Assembly (NCBI GenBank): GCA_000403215.2
Contig: KE159534.1
Location: 50,701-112,686, forward strand
Direction: 5' to 3'
Origin: Lachnospiraceae bacterium A4
Lineage (GTDB): Bacteria > Bacillota > Clostridia > Lachnospirales > Lachnospiraceae
Length of the DNA: 61,986 nt
Below, piece after piece: positions 40,046 through 48,456 of the stretch. The notes beneath the pieces were generated by a model. That model searched no databases. It was not told where the DNA came from and saw nothing but the letters and a program-made list of their open reading frames with translations. Position numbers and translations under genes: made by a program. Numbering within the stretch: the first letter of the stretch is position 1; the number at the start of each line of letters is the position of its first letter.

Positions 40046-41696
40046 AGAAGAACGCAGAAAAGATTTGCCGATAATAAGAGTTATGACTGGCATAAGAAAC
40101 ATGGGATATACATTGGAAAGTGCTATTCTTGATATTGTAGATAATTCGATAGTTGCAGGAGCTAAAAAGGTTAATATTATTATTCAGGCAGAGGATAAAA
40201 CATTAAAACAATCTATAAGAAGAATCATAATTGATGATGATGGAAAAGGAATGAACACAGACCAAATTTACAATGCACTGGAATTGGGATCATCAGAAAG
40301 TTTATATGAAAACAATTCTTTGTCAAAATATGGATTTGGTTTGAAAAGTGCTGGATTTTCTCAAGCGAATACAATTATAGTGATTTCTAAAACTGAAACA
40401 TGCGAAAATTGGCATAAATCAATGGTAAAGTGGGATTTGATAAAAACACATAACAGATATGTTGTGGATGAAGAATTAGAACTTGATGCTAATGATATAA
40501 CCCTTTTGGAAAATAAAAAAACAGGAACAATTGTAATATTGGATGAACTAACAAAAGTCAGTAAAGTTAAGAAAGATGTGGCAATAAAGAAAATTAGTGA
40601 AAAATGTGCTATAACCTTTCATAGATTTATGGAAGATGATGGATTGGAAATAAAAGTTAATGAAAAGAATGTAGAACCTTACGATCCGCTGTTTTGTAAT
40701 GAAATAGCAGAAAATATGATTGATTATAATGGTAGAAAAGTTTGTAAATACTTTGATGATGACTATAGTTTGGTTCTTAATTCTAAAAATAAGAGTAAAG
40801 CAATTATTAGGGCAGTACTGCTTCCAAACCCACCATTATTTGAAAAGGAAGGATTACAGAAGAAAATAAATTCTAAATATCAGATAAAACAAAAAAATAT
40901 TGGGTTTTATATATATAGAAACAAGAGATTAATTGTAGAGGCAACTACATTATCTCTATTTTCTAGAAGTGAGCCAAGACTTTTGGCTTCAAGAATAAGG
41001 ATTGATTTGGATTCGTTGTGTGATGATGAAATAAATCTTGATGTTAAGAAAACATCACTTGTTTTTCCAGAACGATTTATGGAACAATTAAGAGATTTAT
41101 TAAACCCTTATTTAAAACGTTCTAAAGACTTATGGGATGAAATGAAGATTAGAAAGGTCAACAATGATCAGGAAATTGCAACAGATTCAGATTCATTACA
41201 TAAAAGAAGTAACGAGATGCTAAAAAGTATATCACCGGTTGTTGTTGATCCTCAAACTGGGAATATTGAACCAATGCAGGGCTATATGGAGGCACATATA
41301 GATAATTTAAAGGAAAAGTATAATATTGATGATAGCATAATTGATGAAATACGTAAAAAAAATAGCCAACGAGTCATTACTGTCAGTGAATTGCCAAAGG
41401 GAATGCTATGGGCTCCGAATATCGGAGGAGAAAATAGTAGTCAGGTAGTGGTTCACTTATCTAGGCAACATCCATTTTACGAGAAGGTGTATAAGAAATT
41501 AGAAGATGGATGTGATGCAGTTGTAATCTTGGATGCACTATTTTTAAACATGGCAATGGCTGAAATGGGCATAAACTGTGGCGATAGTAAATATGAAAAA
41601 ATATTTGCAAAACTTAGGCAGTCGGTTTCTCACCAGTTGGAAAACTTTATAGATTTAGAGATGGATGATGAGGATTACGATGATGAAAACCTATAG
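40038..41696 (+). CDS. GHKL (Hsp90/MORC-type) ATPase
   Basis: Protein of 552 residues; ATG 40038 follows GGAGG. The Bergerat ATP site is complete: N-box LDIVDNSI at about 31-38, DDDGKGM at 66-72 and KYGFGLKSAG at 97-106. A transducer-like domain follows (FYIYRNKRLIVEATTL...RIRIDLDS), then a C-terminal region with no known fold. MORC-like GHKL ATPases clamp DNA and occur in defence operons. A truncated homologue of its first 50 residues lies at 50314-50499. It overlaps the next gene by 14 bases. Confidence 0.85.
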   Translation: MIKEERRKDLPIIRVMTGIRNMGYTLESAILDIVDNSIVAGAKKVNIIIQAEDKTLKQSIRRIIIDDDGKGMNTDQIYNALELGSSESLYENNSLSKYGFGLKSAGFSQANTIIVISKTETCENWHKSMVKWDLIKTHNRYVVDEELELDANDITLLENKKTGTIVILDELTKVSKVKKDVAIKKISEKCAITFHRFMEDDGLEIKVNEKNVEPYDPLFCNEIAENMIDYNGRKVCKYFDDDYSLVLNSKNKSKAIIRAVLLPNPPLFEKEGLQKKINSKYQIKQKNIGFYIYRNKRLIVEATTLSLFSRSEPRLLASRIRIDLDSLCDDEINLDVKKTSLVFPERFMEQLRDLLNPYLKRSKDLWDEMKIRKVNNDQEIATDSDSLHKRSNEMLKSISPVVVDPQTGNIEPMQGYMEAHIDNLKEKYNIDDSIIDEIRKKNSQRVITVSELPKGMLWAPNIGGENSSQVVVHLSRQHPFYEKVYKKLEDGCDAVVILDALFLNMAMAEMGINCGDSKYEKIFAKLRQSVSHQLENFIDLEMDDEDYDDENL

Positions 41697-42174
41697 GATT
41701 GCAGTGTCCCAACCAGGGGCATCGGAAAGATACCCATATGTTTACATTTTATATACAGTTAATCCGGAAGCTTTTGTATATGTTGGTGAAACAGAAGATT
41801 TGAATGGTGCGATAGGAAGATTGGCTGGACATATAAAATTGAATAATCCCGGAACGTTTATCAAGAAGTTTATGGAAAACTCCAATTATGACGTGTCTTG
41901 TTTAAAAGATATTCGTATGATAGCATTTGATATTTCTGAACATGAAATATTTACAGGAGAAATCAATAAAACGAGACGGAGGGCACTGGAGTATTTGCTT
42001 CATTTTAAAATCTTAGGTTTTTCATGTGATGATAGCGTAAAGATACCGTATACTGTTGTTTCACACGTACAGACACAGGAACGCTTTATTTCAGACAGAA
42101 AAATCAATGATATTTGTAATGAGATTTTTAAAGAGGCAATACAGCTTTTACCATATAGCGAGGAATGCCAATGA
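41683..42174 (+). CDS. GIY-YIG-like nuclease domain protein
   Basis: Protein of 163 residues from ATG 41683, inside the end of the GHKL gene. The GIY-YIG pattern is recognisable: YVYILYTV at about 19-26, VYVGET at 32-37, then R (about 46) and H (about 50) in GRLAGHI. The catalytic Glu that normally lies further on could be in the EYLLHF or HEIFTGE segments. GIY-YIG enzymes cut DNA. The partner could be the GHKL ATPase with which it is translationally coupled. The stop overlaps the desulfurase start as ATGA. Confidence 0.65.
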   Translation: MKTYRIAVSQPGASERYPYVYILYTVNPEAFVYVGETEDLNGAIGRLAGHIKLNNPGTFIKKFMENSNYDVSCLKDIRMIAFDISEHEIFTGEINKTRRRALEYLLHFKILGFSCDDSVKIPYTVVSHVQTQERFISDRKINDICNEIFKEAIQLLPYSEECQ

Positions 42175-43292
42175 TATATTTTGATAATGCAGCCACAACA
42201 AAATATAAGCCGGAAACAGTGATTAAGGCGTTTGTTGATTATACAAGAAATGTGGGAGTAAGCCCGGGGCGAGGGAGTTATTCTCTGGGAATAGATGCTT
42301 CGAGAAAGCTGTATCAAGTGAGAAAAAGTGTTGGTAAGTATTTCGGACTTGGTGATTTGACGAATGTGGTGTTCACTAAAAATTCTACAGAGGCAATTAA
42401 TCTATTTTTTTGCGGATATTTGAATAAGGGTGATCATGTGTTAATAACTTGTTACGAACACAATTCTGTATTAAGACCACTGCAGTCAATGCAAGATAAG
42501 GGAATGATTGATTATTCAATTATTTCCAGAGAAGATTTGTTGCTTCCTGCAAAACAAATTTTGGACAAATATTGTAAAACGAATACAAAGGTGCTGGCAG
42601 TGACACTGGCTAGTAATTTGACGGGAAGAATTGTCTTTAGTAGGGATTTATTTGCTGAGGCAAAAAAACATGATATTACAACATTTTTGGATTCTTCACA
42701 GGGGGCGGGGAAAATACACATTTCTATGGAAGCGGATAAAATTGATTATTTAGCATTTACAGGTCATAAGGATTTAATGGGATTGCCGGGGACAGGCGGA
42801 TTATGCTGTAAAGAAAAGGATAAAATTGTCCCCTTGTTGCAAGGGGGAACTGGCATATTGGGGAATGAATATGTGAATCCGAAAGCTTTTCCGGAGGGAC
42901 TGGAGGCAGGAACATTGAATATGCCTGCTATATGGGCATTGGGGAGCGCAATAAATTATGTATCGGAGCACATGGAAGAAAATCAACTTAAAGAAAGACA
43001 TCTGGTAGATACACTTTTAAAAGAACTAAATGAAATGGGTTCGGTGACTATTTATGATAATGAATTTGAAAGAGTGTCAACTATAGGTATCAATATTGAG
43101 GGACATACATCTGATGAGGTAGTAAAGTATTTAGATGATAATGATGTATGTGTTAGAGGTGGAATCCATTGTGCGATATTAGCACATGAGGCATTGAATA
43201 CTGTTTCAACAGGAGTAGTGCGGATTAGTCTTTCTCCATCAAATACAGAAGAAGAAATTTTTAGATTTATAGAATTAATAAAGAAAATGTAG
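42171..43292 (+). CDS. Cysteine desulfurase (DndA/IscS type)
   Basis: PLP enzyme taking sulfur from cysteine and holding it as a persulfide, 373 residues. Landmarks are MIYFDNAATT at the N-terminus, EHNSVLRPL, FLDSSQGAGK, the PLP lysine in FTGHKDLMGLPG (about 200), and the persulfide Cys in GGIHCAILAHEAL (about 334). ATG 42171 overlaps the previous stop by 4 bases. Its presence beside a PAPS-reductase-like protein and DndD-like ATPase is the core argument for a DNA sulfur-modification system. Confidence 0.92.
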   Translation: MIYFDNAATTKYKPETVIKAFVDYTRNVGVSPGRGSYSLGIDASRKLYQVRKSVGKYFGLGDLTNVVFTKNSTEAINLFFCGYLNKGDHVLITCYEHNSVLRPLQSMQDKGMIDYSIISREDLLLPAKQILDKYCKTNTKVLAVTLASNLTGRIVFSRDLFAEAKKHDITTFLDSSQGAGKIHISMEADKIDYLAFTGHKDLMGLPGTGGLCCKEKDKIVPLLQGGTGILGNEYVNPKAFPEGLEAGTLNMPAIWALGSAINYVSEHMEENQLKERHLVDTLLKELNEMGSVTIYDNEFERVSTIGINIEGHTSDEVVKYLDDNDVCVRGGIHCAILAHEALNTVSTGVVRISLSPSNTEEEIFRFIELIKKM

Positions 43293-43297
43293 GTGAT

Positions 43298-43328
43298 TCG
43301 ATTGAAAAATCGATGATTTTTCAATCGA
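43298..43328 (+). other. Perfect 14-bp hairpin inside the operon
   Basis: TCGATTGAAAAATC-GAT-GATTTTTCAATCGA is followed by a second stem CCTGCG/CGCAGG at about 43339-43360, just before the DUF3343 start. No T-run follows, so an mRNA stability, processing or attenuation signal is likelier than a terminator. Confidence 0.7.
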
Positions 43329-43372
43329 GAATTTGTGCCTGCGGATCAAGGTTCGCAGGTTATGGGAAAGGC

Positions 43373-43582
43373 ATGGTTATTGAAATGAATATAGTTTTTT
43401 TCAGCACAAATGATGTGTTTGCCGGTGAAGACAGGCTCAAAGATAAACAAATCAATTGTAAAATTGTTCCAACCCCGGTAACAGATAAAGCATATTGTGG
43501 CGTTTGTATTGAAACGGATAATGAAGATGCGATAGAAGCGTTGGAAGATATGGAGTTTAATGTAATCCGAAAGGGAGCATAA
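43373..43582 (+). CDS. DUF3343-like small protein (putative sulfur/selenium carrier)
   Basis: About 66-70 residues; ATG 43373 follows GGGAAAGG, and ATG 43385 is an alternative. The sequence MNIVFFSTNDVFAGEDRLKD then KIVPTPVTDKAYCGVCIETD matches DUF3343, whose members are thought to carry sulfur or selenium on a cysteine near the CG turn. Here there is a C-x-x-C (YCGVC). Directly downstream of a cysteine desulfurase, it could relay persulfide sulfur to the PAPS-reductase-like enzyme. It is followed one base later by the helicase gene. Confidence 0.7.
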   Translation: MVIEMNIVFFSTNDVFAGEDRLKDKQINCKIVPTPVTDKAYCGVCIETDNEDAIEALEDMEFNVIRKGA

Positions 43583-43583
43583 A

Positions 43584-45749
43584 ATGTCATTTAAAGATTT
43601 GAAATTGTTGAAGTACTACAAAACATATAAGAACAATATTGTAAAAGAGTTTTATAATCCTGTCTTGAAAAACGCTGTACTGTATCAGCGATCAGTAGGT
43701 TTTTTCTCATCGACTGCATTGATAGAATTGACGAAGGGCATCTCAGGACTTGTTAAAAACAAAGGGAAAATACAATTGATTGTATCACCGTATCTTTCAC
43801 CGGAGGATGTTGAGGCAATTGAAAAGGGATATGAGAAACGAAAAATAATTGAGGAGGCGTTATTAAGAGAATTTAAGGAGCCAGAAAATTATTTTCAGGA
43901 AGAACGGTTAAATCTATTGGCTCATTTAATAGAAGAAGGTACATTAGAATTAAAAGTGGCATTTACCCCGCCGAATAAAAACACAGGTATGTACCATGAA
44001 AAGGTTGGGATTATTAAGGATGAGAACGGAGATAAAATAGTATTTACAGGTTCTCTAAACGAAACAATCAATGCCTTTTACAATAATTATGAGTCAATAG
44101 TAGTTTTTACTTCATGGGAAGAATCAAAAGAATATGCGGAAGAAATGCAAAGAGATTTTGATTTGCTATGGAGTGGAGGAGACAATGATTTGGAGGTGAT
44201 TGATTTCCCGGAAGTTGTGAAAGATAAGATTACAATATGCAAGAAGACAGAGGTTCATTATGATATAGATGAAGAAGAGAAAATTGAAGATATTAAGGAG
44301 GCAGTGAGAGGAAATCCACGAATGCCTCAGGGGTTTATATTAAGAGATTACCAAATAGATTCGATAGAACATTGGAAAAATAATAGTTATCATGGCATTT
44401 TTGACATGGCAACTGGAACAGGGAAGACTTACACAGGATTAGGTGCAGTCGTTAAGCTGTTTGAGGATAAGGAGAAATTAGCAATTGTAATTGTATGTCC
44501 ATATCAGCATTTAGTTGAACAATGGGTAGAAGATATTGAATTATTTAATATGGAGCCAATTATAGGATATTCAGCTTCCAAGCAAAAGAATTGGAAACAA
44601 AGGCTTAAAGATGATGTGTTAGATTTTAATCTTGGAATAATAAAGTCATTTTGTTTTGTGACGACTAATGCGACATATTCTTCTAAGTTCGTGACGGAAA
44701 TAATGGGAAGCTTAGGGAAAGACACTTTGCTGCTTGTGGATGAAGCACATAATTTTGGCTCAAATAATTTGCGAAAACGATTATATTCGCAGATAGAGTA
44801 TAGACTTGCACTATCTGCCACGTTGGAACGACATGGGGATGAAGAGGGAACAGAGGCATTAAAAAAATATTTTGGCAGGAAGTGCATTGAATATGATTTA
44901 AAGAAAGCGATTGCTGATGGGAAATTAACACCATATTATTATTATCCGGTACTTGTCTTTTTAGATGAAGAAGAACTGGCAGAATACAAAGATGTATCTT
45001 ATAGAGTGTCAAAAGAGTGCCACAAGGATAAGCGTGGTAAATTACAGGTTACAGAAAAAGGGAAAATGCTATTAATGCAACGTGCCAGAATCGTTGCGGG
45101 AGCAAAAAATAAGCTTAGTGTTTTAAGGGATAAAATGCAGGACTATAAAGACGATTCTCATATATTGGTATACTGTGGGGCAACCAGAGTTCCGACTTTT
45201 GAGCATGATGAATCTGAGCACGATGAAGAAGGAGAAAGACAAATAGTAGCCGTATCAAAAATCCTAGGTAATGAACTGGGAATGAAAGTGACGCATTTTA
45301 CATCAAATGAGTCAGCTCAGGAAAGAGAGGCTATAAAAAGGCGATTTGCAACAGCCGAACCATATCAGGCAATTGTTGCAATTAAATGTTTGGATGAAGG
45401 TGTCAATATTCCGAGCATCAGAACGGCATTTATTTTGGCAAGTACTACGAATCCTAAAGAATATATACAAAGACGTGGCAGGGTTTTACGCCTTGCAAAA
45501 AACAAACCATATGCTGTGATATACGATTTTGTAACGCTTGCGACACCGCTAGACGAGGTAAATGTATATGGCGTGGACTTTAATTGTGAAAGAGCGCTGG
45601 CAAAAAGGGAACTGGCAAGAATAAAAGAATTTGGAGAAATTGCCATGAATTCAAGGGATTCAGATGTGTTAATCAATGATATTATCGATGCTTATCAGAT
45701 TTCAGATGAAGAAATGGAGGACGTAGAAGATGGATCAGAATTTAGATGA
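43584..45749 (+). CDS. Phospholipase-D-like nuclease fused to a superfamily 2 helicase
   Basis: Protein of 721 residues. The N-terminal PLD-type domain has HxK in YHEKVGIIKDENGDKIVFTGSLNE (parts; H138, K140), the single-HKD form found in restriction enzymes. The helicase domain has Walker A MATGTGKT at 275-282, DEAH at 386-389, LSATLERH (motif III), and motif VI QRRGRVLR. Such fusions cut and translocate on DNA in restriction systems. It would be the main effector against unmodified DNA. Its 3' end overlaps the 49-residue gene by 20 bases. Confidence 0.9.
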   Translation: MSFKDLKLLKYYKTYKNNIVKEFYNPVLKNAVLYQRSVGFFSSTALIELTKGISGLVKNKGKIQLIVSPYLSPEDVEAIEKGYEKRKIIEEALLREFKEPENYFQEERLNLLAHLIEEGTLELKVAFTPPNKNTGMYHEKVGIIKDENGDKIVFTGSLNETINAFYNNYESIVVFTSWEESKEYAEEMQRDFDLLWSGGDNDLEVIDFPEVVKDKITICKKTEVHYDIDEEEKIEDIKEAVRGNPRMPQGFILRDYQIDSIEHWKNNSYHGIFDMATGTGKTYTGLGAVVKLFEDKEKLAIVIVCPYQHLVEQWVEDIELFNMEPIIGYSASKQKNWKQRLKDDVLDFNLGIIKSFCFVTTNATYSSKFVTEIMGSLGKDTLLLVDEAHNFGSNNLRKRLYSQIEYRLALSATLERHGDEEGTEALKKYFGRKCIEYDLKKAIADGKLTPYYYYPVLVFLDEEELAEYKDVSYRVSKECHKDKRGKLQVTEKGKMLLMQRARIVAGAKNKLSVLRDKMQDYKDDSHILVYCGATRVPTFEHDESEHDEEGERQIVAVSKILGNELGMKVTHFTSNESAQEREAIKRRFATAEPYQAIVAIKCLDEGVNIPSIRTAFILASTTNPKEYIQRRGRVLRLAKNKPYAVIYDFVTLATPLDEVNVYGVDFNCERALAKRELARIKEFGEIAMNSRDSDVLINDIIDAYQISDEEMEDVEDGSEFR

Positions 45750-45879
45750 AAAGAAACTGGACAATATTAAATATCAGATACTTGATATGGAAACGGAAAA
45801 CATTGTTAAGAAAGAGTCAAATCCTGCCATGGTTGATAAGATTAGAAAGATGATAATACGGGAGGTAGAAAAGAGATGA
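45730..45879 (+). CDS. 49-residue microprotein between helicase and DndD-like genes
   Basis: ATG 45730 lies inside the helicase gene and TGA 45877-45879 overlaps the next ATG, so it is coupled on both sides. The protein is a charged amphipathic helix pair (M-D-Q-N-L-D-E-K-K-L..., then NPAMVDKIRKMIIREVEKR). No family recognised. The double overlap argues strongly that it is translated. It could be an adaptor for the helicase or the SMC-like ATPase, or a highly reduced DndE-like subunit; the last is speculation. Confidence 0.65.
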   Translation: MDQNLDEKKLDNIKYQILDMETENIVKKESNPAMVDKIRKMIIREVEKR

Positions 45880-47873
45880 TTATCAATAGGCTTGAAATGT
45901 TTAATTTCAGACAGTACATAGGGCTGCAATCAGTTGAATTTTCTACCGATAAAGATAAAAATGTAACGGTGCTTATCGGGGTAAATACATCTGGAAAAAC
46001 AACGATTGTCAGGGCATTTGAATGGTGTCTTTATGGGAAAAACGGATTTGAAGATACCGTTCTTTTAAATAGTGAAGTACGTACGAATATGAAGGAATCA
46101 GATGTTCAAGAAGTTTGGGTATCCGTAACATTTACACATGATGACATTGTGTATACGATTAAACGTTCTCATAAATATGTATGTGTTGAAAGATATACAG
46201 AGAATGGCAGATTTGTTGTAACTTTGGGGAAAAAGCCAGACGAAAATGTTATGCTTGAATATTTGATGAAGGATGGACAGACAAAGATTCCTATAGATAA
46301 ATCAAATATTGATGAATCAATGAACAGAATTTTACCAAAAGATTTATCAGATTACTTCTTTTTCGGTGGTGAACGGATATCTGGAATAGCTAACAGAACG
46401 GATTTGTCGAAAGCAGTTAGAGGATTGATGAGATTAGATGTGTTAGAAAATGCATATACACATCTAAAGACTGTAGTAAAAGGATTTGAAGATGAAATAG
46501 ATACTTCCGGCGATGCTAACGCTCAAAGAGCAAAGGACAGCCTCGATACATATACTGACAGAAAGAAAGCTTTAGAGCAGGAATTACAGAATTATGAGAA
46601 GCAGGTATCCTATTGGCTTGATAAGGAAAAGGAATATGATGCAAAGCTGGCAAAAAGTAATATTGATCAAGTTAAGGAATTGGCAGAAAAAAGAAGAAAT
46701 GCGCAAAGTGCTCTTGAAGGAGAAGTACAGAAATTAGAGAGAGTTAAAGGAGAAATGGTTCGCTCATTTAACAACCGTACTTTTGCCTATTTTGGACTGC
46801 CGTCTATTAAAGAAACACTTGAATTTTTAGAAAATCAAAACAATAAAACAGGTGGAGTTAGAGAAAGTATTCCGGCGATGGAACAGGATGCAATAGATTT
46901 TCTTGTGAAGAGGAGAATTTGTATATGTGGAACCCGACTAGATCCCGGAACAATACCGTATGCAAAAGTAATGGAAGAAAGACGCGTATTGCCGCCAGAA
47001 CATGTGGGGGATGCCGTAAGGCAATACAAAGATAAGTCAGAGGGATATTTGGCAGGTACAGAAGATTTTAAAGATAATATTGAGAGAAAGTTTATAGAGT
47101 ATCGTGAAACCAAAAGGCAGATAACCAAATTGCAAAATGAATTGGAGTCATTAGCGGGAGAAGTAATTGACGATACAGAGGCGAGAAATATTGAAAAAAA
47201 TCGCAGGGAAGCACATACAAAATATTTGGAGGCAAAAGACGATTACGATTCCTGTAACAGAAAACTTGGAGAGTGTAATTCCAACATTAGTAATTGTCAA
47301 AAGGCTATTGATAAGTTTGCAAAAAGCAGTACCAAGAATCAAAGAGCAGCAAGACTTATTGCATATGCGCAGCATGTCTATGGATGGCTTTTTGATACTT
47401 ACAAGGAAAAGGAAGATGTTGTGCGTGCTGAGTTGCAAAAGCGTGTCAATGACAATTTTTCTAAAATGTATCACGGTGATAGAGCCATTGAAATTGATGA
47501 AAAATATCGTGTGAGATATTCCGATATAACTACAGAGGAGTCAGATGGTTTGAAAGCGGTTAAAAGCTTTGCTTTTATTGCAAGTTTAGTATCAATGGCT
47601 AAGGATAAAATTTTGGATGATGGAGATATGAAATTGGGACAGGTGTACCCGCTTGTCATGGATGCACCATTTTCGAATGTAGATGAGATTCATATTGACA
47701 ATATATGTAAAATCCTTCCGAATACTGCTAATCAGGTAATAATGGCAGTCATGCAGAAAGACTGGGAATATGCGTCTGAAAATCTTGAAAGCTATGTGGG
47801 TAAAAGTTATAAGATTGAAAAAGACAGAGATGAATTTGGCAAAGAAATTGATACGGCTACACATATTATCTGA
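45876..47873 (+). CDS. dndD: DndD-like SMC/Rad50-type ATPase
   Basis: Protein of 665 residues. The N-terminal ATPase lobe starts NRLEMFNFRQYIG with Walker A GVNTSGKTT at about 35-43. DYFFFGGERI at about 157-166 is a DndD hallmark. Two coiled-coil arms flank a central CICGTRLDPG (about 348-357), a zinc-hook-like turn with C-x-C. The C-terminal lobe carries VMDAPFSNVDE (about 594-604), the Walker B/D-loop. DndD hydrolyses ATP during DNA phosphorothioation, possibly altering DNA shape for sulfur insertion. ATG overlaps the microprotein stop. Confidence 0.85.
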   Translation: MIINRLEMFNFRQYIGLQSVEFSTDKDKNVTVLIGVNTSGKTTIVRAFEWCLYGKNGFEDTVLLNSEVRTNMKESDVQEVWVSVTFTHDDIVYTIKRSHKYVCVERYTENGRFVVTLGKKPDENVMLEYLMKDGQTKIPIDKSNIDESMNRILPKDLSDYFFFGGERISGIANRTDLSKAVRGLMRLDVLENAYTHLKTVVKGFEDEIDTSGDANAQRAKDSLDTYTDRKKALEQELQNYEKQVSYWLDKEKEYDAKLAKSNIDQVKELAEKRRNAQSALEGEVQKLERVKGEMVRSFNNRTFAYFGLPSIKETLEFLENQNNKTGGVRESIPAMEQDAIDFLVKRRICICGTRLDPGTIPYAKVMEERRVLPPEHVGDAVRQYKDKSEGYLAGTEDFKDNIERKFIEYRETKRQITKLQNELESLAGEVIDDTEARNIEKNRREAHTKYLEAKDDYDSCNRKLGECNSNISNCQKAIDKFAKSSTKNQRAARLIAYAQHVYGWLFDTYKEKEDVVRAELQKRVNDNFSKMYHGDRAIEIDEKYRVRYSDITTEESDGLKAVKSFAFIASLVSMAKDKILDDGDMKLGQVYPLVMDAPFSNVDEIHIDNICKILPNTANQVIMAVMQKDWEYASENLESYVGKSYKIEKDRDEFGKEIDTATHII

Positions 47874-47887
47874 ACGGAGGAAATGCT

Positions 47888-48439
47888 ATGTTTGATAAAG
47901 ATTTTAGAATAACAGGGAAACATGCGAACTATTGGAAAGATTTATGTGAATTGGCAGGGAATGTTCCAGATAGGGATCAACATAATAATTTTAAGATTTT
48001 CAGCGCTTATATTGATGCATATGTAGTGTGTCCTTTGATTGGGTTTCAATACAATAGAAAAAGCGTGATTGATAATTCAGAAGAGGGTAATGCGGGTATG
48101 CTGGCAGAAGTATTTGGGAAAAGACGGCAGGAGTTAAAATATGTTTATCAGATCATTATGATGTTAGATACGGATTCTGAGCCAGATGAGGATAAACGTT
48201 TATACAGAGCTTTTAAATTTGCTGCTGAAACACCAGAAGATAAGTCCTTAATTGAAGAAAATATGAAAATATACAATGCTTATTTTCTTGGTGGATTGGA
48301 AATTCTTCATGAGGAATTTGTAGAGCAGTGCCATGATGACGATGATTATCTGAAACAGATGTATGATTATGTAAAACGTTTTTATGATGAACAAGACGGA
48401 GATGCCATACGGGATGGGATAAACAAATATTTAGGCTGA
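47888..48439 (+). CDS. Unknown 183-residue island protein
   Basis: ATG 47888 follows GGAGG, 15 bases after the DndD-like gene. The protein starts MFDKDFRITGKHANYWKDLC, is mostly helical, and has a conserved-looking SAYIDAYVVCPLIGFQY segment and an acidic C-terminal third. It is larger than canonical DndE (about 110 residues) and I see no DndE motif, but it occupies the position of dndE after dndD. Position alone suggests a DndD partner. Confidence 0.7.
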   Translation: MFDKDFRITGKHANYWKDLCELAGNVPDRDQHNNFKIFSAYIDAYVVCPLIGFQYNRKSVIDNSEEGNAGMLAEVFGKRRQELKYVYQIIMMLDTDSEPDEDKRLYRAFKFAAETPEDKSLIEENMKIYNAYFLGGLEILHEEFVEQCHDDDDYLKQMYDYVKRFYDEQDGDAIRDGINKYLG

Positions 48440-48456
48440 TTGAAGGGGATGAAGTT

